Shown here: positions 34,281-45,392 of the stretch, one piece after another | Layout of the letters: each line of letters begins with the position of its first letter | Numbering within the stretch: the first letter of the stretch is position 1 | Assembly (NCBI GenBank): GCA_029168955.1 | Contig: JAPDOI010000366.1 | Location: 62,001-126,000, forward strand | Length of the DNA: 64,000 nucleotides | Direction: 5' to 3' | Source: Aplectana chamaeleonis | Taxonomy: Eukaryota; Nematoda; Chromadorea; Rhabditida; Cosmocercidae | The notes under the pieces: model-generated | The model's database searches: none | The model's input: the letters and a program-made list of their open reading frames with translations, nothing else | Told to the model about the DNA's origin: nothing | Made by a program: the position numbers and the translations under genes

Positions 34281-35093
34281 TGTGGTGCTGCTGAAGCTCG
34301 CCCTCAGTGTTCCAAGAAAACACTTGCCACGCGGTATTGAGTTATTGAAGGCAATGCGGTTATTGACCTCAAATAGATGTATTGAAATATGCTTTATTGA
34401 AATACTATTGATGCATTACTATTGGCGCGGTATTAATCACGCTGTGGAACTAACTTCGGCTGCAGAAGGTGGAGCTTGAGATATTGAAACTGACGGCAAG
34501 AGCGAGGCGAGAATTGGAGACGTCGCCTAAAGAACAGAAGAATATATTGGCAGTGTAGCAGTTCGAATAGAAGGGATAACTGACGTTAGTTGAGCAGAAC
34601 TTAACGCCAGCGATTGAAGTGTGCAGGATGACAGCTCGCACACTGGAATTAGGTAATTTATTGATATATTGAAAAGGGAGGGGAAAACAGAAGGGTGATT
34701 TGAATACTAACCCTTGAACGTCGCGATGAAGCTGAATGAAGAGGCGAGTCACACCATCACCGCTTCTTATACCGTCTCGTTTGCTCCGCGGGGGTGAAAA
34801 AAGTGGAAAAACATCGGCGCTGATCAGCCACCAGATAAGTGCAAGAAAGCTATCCCTATGACTAACTCGTAGCAGAAGCAGTGAATAAATGTGTTTACAA
34901 AGTAGCCAATGGCTACAGGACCCAACTAAGAACGTAGGGAGAGTTTTTTTTAGATCAACAACGCAGTATTCTGAACATATATGAGGTCGAATATCGCAAA
35001 TTCCGTCCAAAGAGGAAGGCCCTAATTCAGCCATCTGGCACAATTTGCTGTCAGCTTTCGTATAAGTAACTGATCAACAGCTGATTTACAACA
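34281..35093 (-). mobile_element. Possible 5' LTR of the BEL/Pao relic
   Basis: Upstream of the primer site the minus strand has no coding features. It carries GGTATAAGAAGCGG (about 34763-34776), which could be an LTR TATA box. A TG...CA-type boundary fits at 34281 (CACCACA on the minus strand), and a TGT start fits near 35090, giving about 810 bp. The second LTR is absent, so the boundaries cannot be verified inside the window. Confidence 0.35.
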
Positions 35094-37189
35094 AATGAGT
35101 GGAAATTGATGGAATACATTGTACGATCTCGTGGATAATAGCTTTCCTACACATATGTATCAACTAACCATCCCTTCCTTGAAAATCACCCGAAAGAATG
35201 ATGAACTTCTTCCGATCGAGAGATCATTGACAACACAGCGATTCCAAGCGATCGATCCTTCCCTCTCGAATGTCGATTTAGAGAATTTCTGTCCGAGAAG
35301 TTGTTCTCTGTAACTTCTTCGCGGTTTTTCGGAAGTAGCAGTTATCTAGGGCAAGGGAGCCCCATTATATATGGAAAAATAAAAAACGAAATCCGTCGTA
35401 AACGATGCCCGTAATATAGCGAACATCGGGCGGCCTATAGATTCTCGTAACACTTCTCTCTCTTGAGCAACTCTGGAACATCTCACTATTAAACGCACTC
35501 GCTACATCGAAGCTGATTTCCTATGAATCATGGTGGGTGCGTGCGCACGCGCGCTGCTCCTTTGTATCTCCCACCCACCCCTCGCCCTAGTAGGAAACGG
35601 ACTATCAGAATTATTATTTATTGCGTGAAGTTAGTTTTTCTCTATGACATAGTCTAACCTTATCGTAATTCGAACACCTCCAAAATTATCTTCCACTCGC
35701 TACACTACCACATCGTCTATGGTTCGCGGTATTGAATCTGAAAACAAAAAAAATCACTGTAGCGCTTTAACAAACTTCATTTCACTTACCAACCCCATTC
35801 TGATGATTTTCGGTCTTCCTCGTCACGAACATCACACCGTCGTCATCTGTCCAGTTGAGGGACGAAATTCAATTTGGCCCACAAACGAGTTATGCGGCCG
35901 CGTCCGTCCTATGCTCTCCATTGTTTGCTGATTCATATCCTAACCAGGCAATTTGCTCGTCTTCAAACTCCTTGATAATTACGCTGCTCTGTTTCATAGT
36001 GTATTCAGTAGATAAATGAACTCGAACGAACTTATGTAAATTTCATCAGCTCATGCTCATCACACTCATACTCTTTCTCTCACTGCCTCTCTCTCACACC
36101 ACCACACCCCATACTGTCATGCTAATGAGCAGCGGAGATAGTCGGTGATTGACAGCTAGATAGCGACAGCAGATTGTCTTGCTCGCGTACGATCTCTATC
36201 TGCTCAGTATCGATTTGCAGCTTGAAACCATCTGCATCCATCTGGCTCGTACGAGTTGCCCAAACAAACTAGCCGCTGGCCATCCTTTACAACACAACAC
36301 AAGCTGTTGCCTCATGTAAACATTTGATTTGCCAATCCTTCCATGTTACGCGCCGAACATCTTTTTTTGCGTTTTGGGAAGCAAAAAAAGGGTTCTGTAT
36401 TGAATGGGATCTCCTGCCGCTGTCATCATCGCAATGTTTCTGCCATTGTTTTTGGACAATATGACTCTTCACAAATGCAGCCACAGCCATTTCTCATTTG
36501 CCCTTTACACACTCACTTTTCAGCATTTTCAAGTGAGAAAATAAGTACAATTTGAGCATACAAATAATTGTGTGGTCCGAAACCTCATTTTTTTCTACGA
36601 CCAAATGAATTGAATGGTTGGGACTGGCTGGTATTTGCATTCGCCGTGTTTTTCGAAGCCATCTTCCCACTCGCAAATATTGCTGAGAATGACCACGTTT
36701 CAATTACATAGGCTAAATCTGTCATTGTATCGCGAAATCGTTATTATTTCTCATTATAGCCAAGTTATTCAATACCCGACTTTGGATATGTACGTTTCAA
36801 CAAGATTTGTGATGCCCTACTACATATTAAAGTTCGATCAAATTTCGATAAGTCTGAGCTGATAAGAAAACTACTATTACCCATAGTGGTCATTCCGAAT
36901 TAAATGTACTTTTCCAGATTCACTTTTGGACGTGGGCTGCGAGTATGCGTGCCTCTCGAAGCTGCCTAGAGTCCCTCTGAAAAAAAAAGTTATAGGCATT
37001 TCCCCCTAATTTCCGTACCTACTGTACCCTCCAAAACGCGCAGCAATCTCTCGAAGATATGGTAATAGACCTCAAAATCGTTTTCAGCGCCAAACACAGC
37101 CGCAATCGGCGAAGTTTGTTTGAAAGCTCGTTTTCCAAACTTTGCACAAAATGACAGCGCTTTGGACTTGTACGGATTTTTGATGGAGC
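35094..37189. other. No recognisable gene
   Basis: A CT-rich stretch (CACACTCATACTCTTTCTCTCACTGCC, 36058-36115) and scattered short frames only. Nothing repeats elsewhere in the window that I could see. Confidence 0.35.
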
Positions 37190-37610
37190 GTTTATGAGAT
37201 CAATGAGGGGGTACAGAAAACGTTTGAAAAATACATTCTAGATTTTATCCAAATTTCTCCCAGGGGCTGCTGATCACGAATCTAAAGTTAAGTCGTCGAT
37301 TTTTCGAGGATTTCGACTAAATTCGTCCAAGGCTTGCCATCAGGACAAAAATAGAACAACAAAATCTTTCGACGATTTCCGGATTGCTACTACAGGTGTG
37401 GCTCAAATTGTTTCTGTGGGGTTATTTGGAGTGCACAGCAGGAATCCAGGACCCATTTATGAATTTTCGACAACTTACGGTGCATTACGGTGGTTATACG
37501 GTAGTTTGGTCAAAGTCTCAGATTTGCCTCAGATTTTCTATGCGGGGTTTATTCGAGTGCTGAGTACGATTTGATGTCCATTTGTCAATTTTTGAATTAT
37601 CGCTCCAGCC
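37190..37610 (-). repeat. Fourth, diverged copy of the family G arm
   Basis: Follows the right arm of inverted repeat I in order: TTTCTCCCAGGGGCTGCTGATCACGAAT, GCTTGCCATCAGG, TCAAATTGTTTCTGTGGGGTTATT, ATACGGTAGTTTGGTCAAAGTC, ATGTCCATTTGTCAATTTTTGAATTA. It lacks the poly-G inner end. Right after it lies a perfect 10-bp hairpin CTCCAGCCGC-GAA-GCGGCTGGAG (37603-37625). Confidence 0.7.
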
Positions 37611-37844
37611 GCGAAGCGGCTGGAGAGGTTTGTTTTTGCCCGGGAATTGTGATCACTTAGAGTTCTGTAAAGAAGTTAATAAAACCTGTTAAACAAATTC
37701 TCCAAAGATTTCCATCGGGATATAGGTGAGAGGGCCCAGGAGGCACATGCTGACAAAATTTGAGCCAAATCAGTTCAAAACTAACTAGGTTAGATCGGCG
37801 AAACCTTAGCAAAAATTCTTCTTGTGCGTTTTACTCGTTCCTGC

Positions 37845-37898
37845 TTCCTGCTTCCTGCTTCCTGCCTCCTGCCTCCTGCTTCCTGCTTCCTGCTTCCT
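37845..37898 (+). repeat. Heptamer minisatellite TTCCTGC/CTCCTGC
   Basis: About eight 7-bp units. It marks the left border of the hairpin-rich tract. Confidence 0.9.
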
Positions 37899-38039
37899 CG
37901 TGCGTTTCGCACCCTTACAAGGGAAGTATAATAAGCGTAGGTCTGAACGGCAGAAGTCTAATGTCATGTTGGCATGTTCACGCACTTCATGGTGAAATAG
38001 TGTTGAGTACCCGCCGCGAAAGATAGATCTGAAGGAGTT

Positions 38040-38411
38040 ATGAGCTCCGAAAGTTTGGCGACCATCGACCTCCTCCTAGTCTATGAATTGTTAGGCGGTC
38101 AAGCCAACAGCATCGACGGCGCAGAGTTTGTCCCAATGAAGACGGTCGCCCGGCCTCCACTGGGGTTACCATCGGATAGGCAGGACCTCCAGGTGCTGGG
38201 CGGGGCCAATGTACCGAAAACTTTGGTAATTGAACCAGCTGCGCTCTCATCATTCACAGCATGGCTTAAAAATGCGTCGTATACTTCCCTTGTATCTAGA
38301 GCGTTGGCTGTGCAACAGCTCGGCATCGACGAGGTCATAACTCGCAGCCGTAATTGCTGTGCAACAGCTCGACATCGCCCAGATCATAACTCGCGGCCAC
38401 GGCCCCGCTGA
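38040..38411 (+). CDS. Coding-like open frame of unknown origin, 123 codons
   Basis: Starts ATG at 38040 and reads through balanced, coding-like codons with segments such as PPLGLPSDRQDLQVLGG and PAALSSFTAWLKNASYTS, ending in an Arg/Pro-rich tail. The last ~25 codons lie in a short internal duplication (GCTGTGCAACAGCTCG at 38308 and 38356). No family recognised. It lies at the left of the hairpin-dense tract and may belong to the same foreign or viral-like source, but that is inference. Confidence 0.35.
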   Translation: MSSESLATIDLLLVYELLGGQANSIDGAEFVPMKTVARPPLGLPSDRQDLQVLGGANVPKTLVIEPAALSSFTAWLKNASYTSLVSRALAVQQLGIDEVITRSRNCCATARHRPDHNSRPRPR

Positions 38412-38429
38412 ATATCGGCGCGTTAGCCA

Positions 38430-40420
38430 GCGGTGACGTATGGTGGGCGGATCGACCTGTTGTCGACGCCCTTGTTTGCCAGAGTTAGAGTGATCGATCC
38501 TGGCCCAAGGCCAACCAAGCCTACTATGACTCCAGGGCTTGCCGTAAGGCAGAGAAGGAACCTTCCTAGTGTAACTAGGAATCTTCCGGCGATCTCAACA
38601 TCTACGGCATCATGGGTATCGTAATGTGATAATTTGGCCTACCAAAAAGTTTGGTTGGTTGACCGCGAAAATAAAAACTAGACCAACAATGGTCTTGTAA
38701 CCCCCTTTTTTTGATTTCTTAACCTTTCGCTCAATAAATTAAAAATCACCTCAAATTTTAAGATGTGATTCGAATAAATAAAGTACTAACGAGCGAATTG
38801 TATTATGACAATTTACGGTTCACCCGTAGCTATAGTAGAAAATTTCCCGCTATATTCAGGGATAACAACATTAGTTACTGGATTGGTCTCAATCCAGACG
38901 ATAGGAACGAACAGTGAAGTAAGTTATACTTCACTATATGCTCAGAGGTATGTATGCGAGTACGCATACAGACAGGTCTGTGTGATGGTCTCCAGGCTGA
39001 TAGCTTGAAGACCATCTAATCATATTTTTTAAAGGTCCAGCAGAAACGAGCTACTGCGAGAGGGGCCGAAACCATACATTGAACTGTTTGCCACTTGGAA
39101 TGGCAAACAAGAATTACTGAGGATCGCTTGAGAAAGAGGAGCGATCACTGAAAAATAGCAGAAGGGAAAACTTCTGAAAGGTTAGTTTATTAGAAATTTC
39201 CTTCGGGACGTTGGAGATTACGAAAAATCTCTGCAAATAGTAGCAAATATGGGCGAGATGAAATCTGACACGATTGATTGTGTCAAGTCCATATGCCCTA
39301 TTAAAAGATTAAGCCATGCACGCGAGAACCATCAGAAAATGATGGAAAATCAGCAAATAAGAGAATATATATAATATATTCCCAAAGATCCGTCAAAGGA
39401 TTGGCTCTAATATAAGAGATATCTATAAAGAGGACTGAAGGAAGCCGTGCTTCCCATATAAGTTCCCATATTCGAGAAAAGGGAGTATTGGGATGTAGAG
39501 CGAAGGCTCAACAACCATAACTCCACACAGGTCTGTGAACTTTTTAGAATCCTGAAAAGGAAAAATGCGGGTCACCGCATAACTGAGTACCGGAAGGCAC
39601 TCAATATCAGAGCTTTGAGTAACGCCTAATTACCCGAAAGATGGTCCTAATGGAAACAGCATTTGTTGTTCCCATATTCGAGAAAAGGGAGTATTGGGAT
39701 GTAGAGCGAATGCTCAACAACCATAACTCCGCACAGGTCTGTGAACTTTTCAGAATCCTGAAAAGGAAAAATGCGGGTCACCGCATAACTGAGTACCGGA
39801 AGGCACTCAATATCAGAGCGTTGAGTAACGCTTAGTTACCCGAAAGATGGAAAGTGTGGAAGTCCTATTTTAAACGCTTTCTCAGAACAGCTTGGCTGCT
39901 CGATAAATTAAACGTTGCTGGTTCGAGCGAGGTCGACCTGGATAAGAGCTTAGGGAAGTGGATCTCCCCTTATATAATAGTGCTTGTTCCTACCGGTAGG
40001 GACAGACACACCGAGATAGGCCTTCGGGTCTACCGGCATGTTCATGCGAACGCTCAGTAGAATTTTACAAGATCTCGAGTCGGATCTGATTGCAAGTGCG
40101 TAATCAGAGGATCTCCTACTAGGGGAACGGCTCATCGGGCAGTGGTCGCGGAGGGTTTTAAAAACCTACTGACTCCAGGGTCGGTAGATTGGTACCAGAC
40201 TTGTCTGGGAGGACAATAACACTGACTTGAACATCGGTTGACCCCGCAAGTCATTTTATAAGTCCACTACACATTCAAAAGATTCTACGACTCTGAAGGG
40301 AAGTCTAATGTATGGCGCATCACCAGTGGATCTGATAGACGCCCAGTACTTTATACTGTAACTTTATTACAGCAAAATAAAAATTTGACTTCAAAAAAAT
40401 TGATTATCGGGGAAAAACTA
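38430..40420 (+). other. Hairpin-dense, stop-interrupted coding-like tract
   Basis: Perfect short stem-loops follow one another, for example 38563-38581, 38880-38895, 38913-38935, 38951-38970, 38984-39016, 39086-39108, 39122-39146, 39159-39176, 39214-39231, 39266-39285, 39329-39345, 40017-40032 (UUCG loop) and 40195-40208. Between 39048 and 40380 the plus strand also gives protein-like stretches (such as KPYIELFATWNG and WKSYFKRFLRTAWLL) broken by TAA, TAG and TGA. A ~190-bp block is directly duplicated. Origin unknown; a decayed copy of a compactly folded RNA replicon is one option, an unknown retroelement another. Confidence 0.45.
39462..39850 (+). repeat. Direct duplication of a ~185-bp block
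   Basis: 39462-39645 and 39668-39850 both run GTTCCCATATTCGAGAAAAG to TTACCCGAAAGATGG. Differences include GGCTC/TGCTC, CACACAG/CGCACAG, TTTTTAG/TTTTCAG and GCCTAA/GCTTAG, so the copies have diverged after duplication. They lie in different frames relative to each other. Confidence 0.9.
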
Positions 40421-40635
40421 ATTATGGTGAGAAATTAAACACGATAAAAACCAGAGGAAGTGCAGGTAGGCGGGGAAACCACCGTGCATGGTGAGGTTGC
40501 GCCATTAAGCGATCTTGACGGCAAGGGCTTCGGGCCACCACTGGCCCGACGCTTCGCGCGCAGAACGTGAAGTGGCTCCCTGCCCTCTTCATAAGCGTTC
40601 ATGCATGCCGGTGAACTACCTATATTGATGCTTTC

Positions 40636-40978
40636 GTTAACTTCTGAGCCACACCAGATTTTTAACGACAGAATCGACTTTATTGGCCAGACGTTGTGGT
40701 AAGCCATCAGAGGCTTGAAACATCGTCGAAACAAATCATGTGCAGAACCACACAGCCCATCGCTGCCTCCGTTCTTGCAAATGAGCTTTTCACAAGAACT
40801 ATGTTTACAACTTGTGAAAAGTCAATGCTTGCAGGAACGGAGACAGCGCCTGGCCGTGTAGTTTTGCTCATGAATTGTTCCGACGATTTTCGGGTCTCCG
40901 ATAACGGTGAGCTTCCCGAAACGTCTGGCCAATAAAAACGATTCTGCCGTTTAAACCTGGTGTGGCACAGAAGTTAGC
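40636..40978. mobile_element. Fold-back miniature element, ~160-bp arms
   Basis: Arms 40636-40796 and 40811-40978 pair along their length with a loop of only 14 bp (40797-40810). Matching blocks are GTTAACTTCTGAGCCACACC / GGTGTGGCACAGAAGTTAGC, TTATTGGCCAGACGTT / ACGTCTGGCCAATAA and CTTTTCACAAG / CTTGTGAAAAG. About 15% mismatch. No target duplication identified. A transcript would form a ~340-nt hairpin. Confidence 0.88.
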
Positions 40979-41888
40979 AAAAATATACTCGTGATGCTCA
41001 TATTTGGAGAAAACTGGTGTTGGAGATTATATTGATACCACTAGACAAATGAATCCTTTGTGGAATTGCAGTTTTTTCTTTTTCAAGTGTTGGCCTGTTT
41101 TGGCTGCAAAAGTAAAGCTTTATTTTCCCTGATGCTTTCGAGTCTTGCTACTGAAAAATGTGTCGTTTAGTGTCCCGAAAAATGCCGAAGCCTAATAAAA
41201 ATTCCATTTGATGAGTGTAGCCGTTCTGTCGTTAATGGGTATTTCTTCGTCTTGAATCGTTGACCTTGTGCGTTTCTACACCTCACCCTGTTGCATTCCA
41301 TCGCCTCCAATCATCCATCATTCAGCGATCACGGCGTTTCTACGATTTTCGAATGAAAATTTTAGAATCTAAATCGGCACATCTCTGGAAGGCACCCTTC
41401 GCTTTTTTTCAGATCTTGGCATTTCACATCTGCCCCATACGTTTTTGTATCTCTTCGTATATATGTTAGTCTCAATTGGTCGCAATCAGGGATATGTATG
41501 CGAAAAGGTTTTTCAATTGAATACGGAAACAGTAAATAAAGTTCACTCAAGAACCGAAAACGGCAAGCTCGGTAGGCCAAAATGGACAAGAAGGCAGACG
41601 CGGAAACGAGGAAAACGGGAGTCTTTTGCTAAGACAGGAAGGAGTATCTCCATGTTTATTTATTTCCTGATTCACTACCACACGCTGTTCTAGACTCCAG
41701 GTCAGAATGCACGCGATGAAGCTTTCTACCGAGTTTAGCATCCATTTCCAATAACTCGTTTGAAATTCATATTTTCAGACCCGAAACATTCTGTCAACGT
41801 GATGAGACTAAATTTCCCATGGTATAATACATGTTAGGATTTGGTTTTGAACACAAAATCGCTGAAGAGAATTAGGGTCCCCTTTCCT
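40979..41888. other. No recognisable gene
   Basis: Short open frames (for example 41445-41693, Lys/Arg-rich) with no domain or repeat partner. Confidence 0.35.
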
Positions 41889-42258
41889 TATACAGTAGCG
41901 TACGAAAGTATCGGAACATCATATTTCGTGGGTTTCAATCTTTCCTGTATATTCTTTTTCATCGTGAACGAGAACTTTCTAATCTGAGCTATGTCGACCT
42001 GCATGGCCTTGGGAGTCTAACAATTTTCTGAGGTTGATTTTGATTCAATACAGTTGACGAGAGGATTATTTATGTAGGATTGTAAGCAAAACGCGGAAAA
42101 TCTTGTATTTTCTCAGAGCGGCTTCCGTCACTGCCCAATGTTTTAGCATTGATCATCCATTAGATGAACTTCCTAGAGACTTTTTGTGCAGTTTTCAAAG
42201 CAGATTTTGTTTGAGTTCTGAGTTCAGGCACCTCCTTGAAAACTCATTCGCTAAGGTA

Positions 42259-42872
42259 CAATACCCGCGCTAAGTTTTGCAAAAACGGGTAGTATTTGCC
42301 AAACTTGGCAAAAAAACGTCCGATGCTTAAAACTTTTGTTTTGAACAGTAGTAATTATGCAATTTATAGAAAGTCAATCCCTATGTTCTCTTTGTCAAGT
42401 AGATGAAAGTGTGGCAATCTCGAGATCTGTGTAGATTGAATTTTCGAAATCCTTCACTAAACACGATCGAGAGCTTCCTGAAAAGTCACACTTTTGTTGC
42501 GAGAGCCCCAGAGTTTCGAAAATTCGATCTGCCCACAGATCTCGAGAGAACCCCACTTTCATCTAATTCACGAAGAAAACATAACGATTGCTCTTCTATT
42601 ACTTCTACAATTACTGCTCGAAGTTTCGCCGCTTTTCGCCGCGCGAGACGTTTTTGTGAAACGACCGCAAAAAGAATTTCACTCGAAAACAAAGCGATTT
42701 CTGGGAACTTCGGTTCACAATGTACATTATTATGTAGGAATTTGAGCTGGGGACATGATAGCCTTTTCAGAATCTAAAAACGTCTTCGCTCAAAAAAGTT
42801 ACATGCATCGGACGCTTTTTTGCCAAGTTTGGCAAATGCTCCCCGTTTTCGCAAAGCTTAGCGGGGGTATTG
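42259..42872. mobile_element. Fold-back element nested in the Tc1-like-ended element
   Basis: Ends CAATACCCGCGCTAAGTTTT and GCAAAGCTTAGCGGGGGTATTG pair, followed inward by GTATTTGCCAAACTTGGCAAA and its complement. TA flanks both sides (42257-42258, 42873-42874). The interior ATCTCGAGATCTGTG...CACAGATCTCGAGAG (about 42417-42550) forms a further nested palindrome. Related sequence continues at 43330-43700. Confidence 0.8.
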
Positions 42873-42968
42873 TATCATTATAGTCGAGATATGTAGAGTT
42901 CGCGCAATGATTTTTTTTAGTTTAATGAATGGGCAAGGTTGTGACGGTAGATCACCCCGCGCGATTCG

Positions 42969-43170
42969 GGTGCTCTTTCGGAATAGACGACCCACTAAAT
43001 AATGCAATGAAATCACCAGTTGCTTGGGCTTGACCGATCGGTTGGTGGGTCGCATAAACAGTTCTGTGTGCTTGAAAAAGACTAGATTATGAAAAAAACA
43101 CGACGGCTCTAGTGGGATGAACACTTCTAATGAAATTTCCTTAGTGGGTCGTCAATTCCGAAAGAGTACC
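42969..43170. mobile_element. 202-bp miniature element (family H) with 8-bp target duplication
   Basis: Inverted ends GGTGCTCTTTCGGAATAGAC and GTCAATTCCGAAAGAGTACC continue inward through GACCCACTAA for about 31 bp. GCGATTCG precedes it (42961-42968) and ACGATTCG follows (43171-43178). The related uninterrupted repeat at 28377-28520 reads through this point. An 8-bp duplication suits hAT-type transposition; the transposase is not here. Confidence 0.85.
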
Positions 43171-43329
43171 ACGATTCGAAACCCCATTCCCCAGTGAGGC
43201 AGCCAACACCGCACGGCCAGCCGCCTGGTCCTTACGTCAGACTAATTCGAAAACGGAAACTATATACGCGGAAGACTTAACAGTTCGGAAGTGGGTGTTC
43301 TGAAACTTTTGCACGCTACTGCATGTACA

Positions 43330-43767
43330 ATATTCGCGTTATATGAACAGTACCTGCGCGAAGTATTATAAAAGCGGGGAGCAGTTGCAAAACTTGGCAA
43401 GAAAACTCTCGGTGCTTGTAACTCTCCTAAAAGAAAACTTTTTTTTGGATTCTGAAAATAATGTCATAATCATAGTAGCTCAAATTCCTGCATAATAATG
43501 GGCATTAAAGGCCATTTTTTTCTCGCAACTTCGAGTCATATTTGTACAAGTTATAGAAGAGCAGCCTCTAAGTTTTCTTCATTAATTAGATGTAGGTGGG
43601 ATTCCTTCAATAATTGTGGAGGTGTTATTTTAGAAATCCTTCGGTAAACTTCCTGAAAGGGCCGACTTCCAAAAACCACAAAAATTTAAATGAAGGAGTT
43701 TTAGAATACAACCCGCACAAATCTCAAGATTGCTGCACCTGCATTTAGTTCATGAAGAAAACATACA
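43330..43767. repeat. Partial, inverted relative of the 42259-42872 element
   Basis: Shares TGCAAAACTTGGCAAGAAAAC, AGCTCAAATTCCTGCATAATAATG and CTTCATTAATTAGATGTAGGTGGG-like blocks with the nested fold-back element, in related order. It leads directly into the left arm of inverted repeat II, whose first bases (GAAGAAAACATACAATAACG) also recall that element. Confidence 0.55.
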
Positions 43768-44556
43768 ATAACGGCCATAACTTCTGTCCCAATGCGCGTC
43801 GGCGACTCGAAATCGCGTCGAAAACGCCGTTTTCATTCGGAGTGGACTTTTCGAGAACCTGAAAAAACCATTCGATTCCTCTCGATGAGGAGATTCCGAT
43901 CATATGTTCAGACTTGAGAAAAACTCGAGTATTAACCTCGTTATGGCCTATTTTCCCTAAAAGGAGTCCAAATCTTTGTGAGTGGCTACTTTCTGAATCT
44001 GAGAACACTAATCGCTTCCTCTCGTCGTCCTGATTCCGAAAATCTTTTCAAGTTCAGAAAAATGTTACTTTTTGACATAGTTATGGCATATTTCGCAAAC
44101 CCAAAGAGTAGGAATGCTCTATCTACGGCGAAACTTGAACGTGAGCATCACCAGTATAGTTGTGTCGTAATTCTGACTTCGAAGCTTTCCCTGTACCTGG
44201 AAAAAAATGTGAGATTTGACTCTTAATCTTTCTGCGTTTTATATGAACTCGGTTTTTGGCGATGGTCTGTCTCCCTTCAATTACTCGGTTCTCCGCGCTC
44301 TCCACGCAATTGCTCTTCTCTCTCTGACGCATTCCTCGCTGCCTGTGCTGCCTCGCTCGAAGACAGTCCCCCAAAACCGAATAGAATTCGAGGAGCGGAG
44401 ACCAGAGGTGTGCGTAATTACGATTTACGATTTTACTATTTACGGTGTTTTTTGGACTCGTAATTACGGTTTACGATTTAAGACATTTTGGACCGTAAAT
44501 CGTAGTTTTTCGTAAATAAAAATATATGCAATGGAAGTTGATAGCAAGATATCTCT
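43768..44556 (+). repeat. Left arm of giant inverted repeat II
   Basis: 789 bp repeated as reverse complement at 51681-52467. Landmarks are ATAACGGCCATAACTTCTGTCCC, GAAATCGCGTCGAAAACGCC, AACCCAAAGAGTAGGAATGCTC, ACTCGGTTTTTGGCGATGG, CGAATAGAATTCGAGGAGCGG and an inner AATTACGATTTACG-rich end closing with AAGATATCTCT. The arms differ by several percent, so this is not a simple assembly fold. Confidence 0.9.
44404..44520. repeat. CGTAATTACGATTTACG low-complexity repeat
   Basis: Dense TTACGATTTACG / CGTAAATCGT units, self-complementary in places. Similar tracts are at 51722-51838 (the other arm) and 49300-49383 (next to the RTE 5' end). Each is followed by GTGTGCGT/ACGCACACCCCTG. Confidence 0.8.
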
Positions 44557-45320
44557 AATTGACCTGCTCTAATCCCACTTTGCTTATGCTAATATTTTTG
44601 GCAAGAAGATGGGACCAACCCAGGCGTGTGACCACAACTCGATCCCATTATCATTCTTTGACGCGATTCTATCATTTCAAAGCGGGACACACGGTCGGAG
44701 TTGGAGGCGCTTGATAACTGAACCGCGTTGCGTGCCGCGTACGTCTCACTAACTGCCGCCTACGACGAAATGCAGTCTGATAGCCCTCTTCACGAGTACT
44801 TGGTTTTCGAGTTTTTCATGAAGATTAACTGTTGTGATTCCTACTACTGGATTAGCGCCAGAACATCGAGCGAAGCAGTCTGAGCTATCTAAAAATTGCT
44901 TCAAATACTGCTCTTGGCCCGCTTTTTGAGTAGATTATGTCTACTCTGAGTCGAAAAAAATCAACAAGAGGGGCGTCCTTTTTTACCCAAGAAGATTGAC
45001 TCTCAAAATTGTTGCCTCCAGTTAACTTCTCTTCGTCCGCGGCAAGCGGACACTCAGAAAAGGCGTGAGCGCTAGTTTAAACGCTCATCTTCGCCCTTTT
45101 TGTTTATCTCTCACAAATGCGAACGTTTGTTGGGGCGCCTTGGCTACATTCCTCCACTATGGGAGCTAAACTACACAAAGCGGCAAAATTTAGAAACCAT
45201 AAAGCTATGAATCTGCAAGGTATTCAGCAGATATAGGAAAAAATAATTTGCGCTGAGCGACCGGTACTCGGCTCTGGATGATACAGAGTTGCCACGGGTC
45301 GGACTGATACTTTGCGATCT
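44557..45320. other. No recognisable gene
   Basis: Spacer sequence inside inverted repeat II. No domain, array or paired repeat noticed. Confidence 0.35.
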
Positions 45321-45323
45321 CTA

Positions 45324-45392
45324 TTGAAGGTTGGCGCAAGTTTGGTCCCATATTTTTCGACGTACGTGCACCGAGTTTGAGCCAACCTTCAG
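45324..45392. repeat. Short hairpin related to the core at 21577-21634
   Basis: TTGAAGGTTGGCGCAAGTTT pairs with GAGTTTGAGCCAACCTTCAG around a ~22-base loop, giving a stem of about 22 bp with one mismatch and several G-T pairs. It shares GTGCACCGAGTTTG.GCCAACCT with 21577-21634. The shape is like a small-RNA precursor, but no expression evidence exists here. Confidence 0.6.

Larger units (their letters stand above)
41893..43321. mobile_element. Tc1/mariner-like-ended element with two nested insertions (family I)
   Basis: Inverted ends CAGTAGCGTACGAAAGTATC and GAAACTTTTGCACGCTACTG (reverse complement CAGTAGCGTGCAAAAGTTTC) resemble Tc1-type termini, with TA at the left flank (41891-41892) and CA at the right. 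No transposase is recognisable. Two other elements lie inside (42259-42872 and 42969-43170); without them it would be ~600 bp, a non-autonomous size. Its right part matches the repeat at 28377-28520. Confidence 0.75.

Noticed and set aside
37603..37625. GC hairpin as a bacterial-type terminator or a Helitron 3' end
   Set aside because: No T-run typical of a terminator, no CTRR-T end at the right distance, and the surroundings are eukaryotic repeat.
38805..40380. A gene using TAA/TAG as glutamine codons
   Set aside because: Several stops fall where Gln would read well, but TGA also interrupts the frame, stop density is near random for this base composition, and C-to-T decay of CAA/CAG/CGA gives the same picture.
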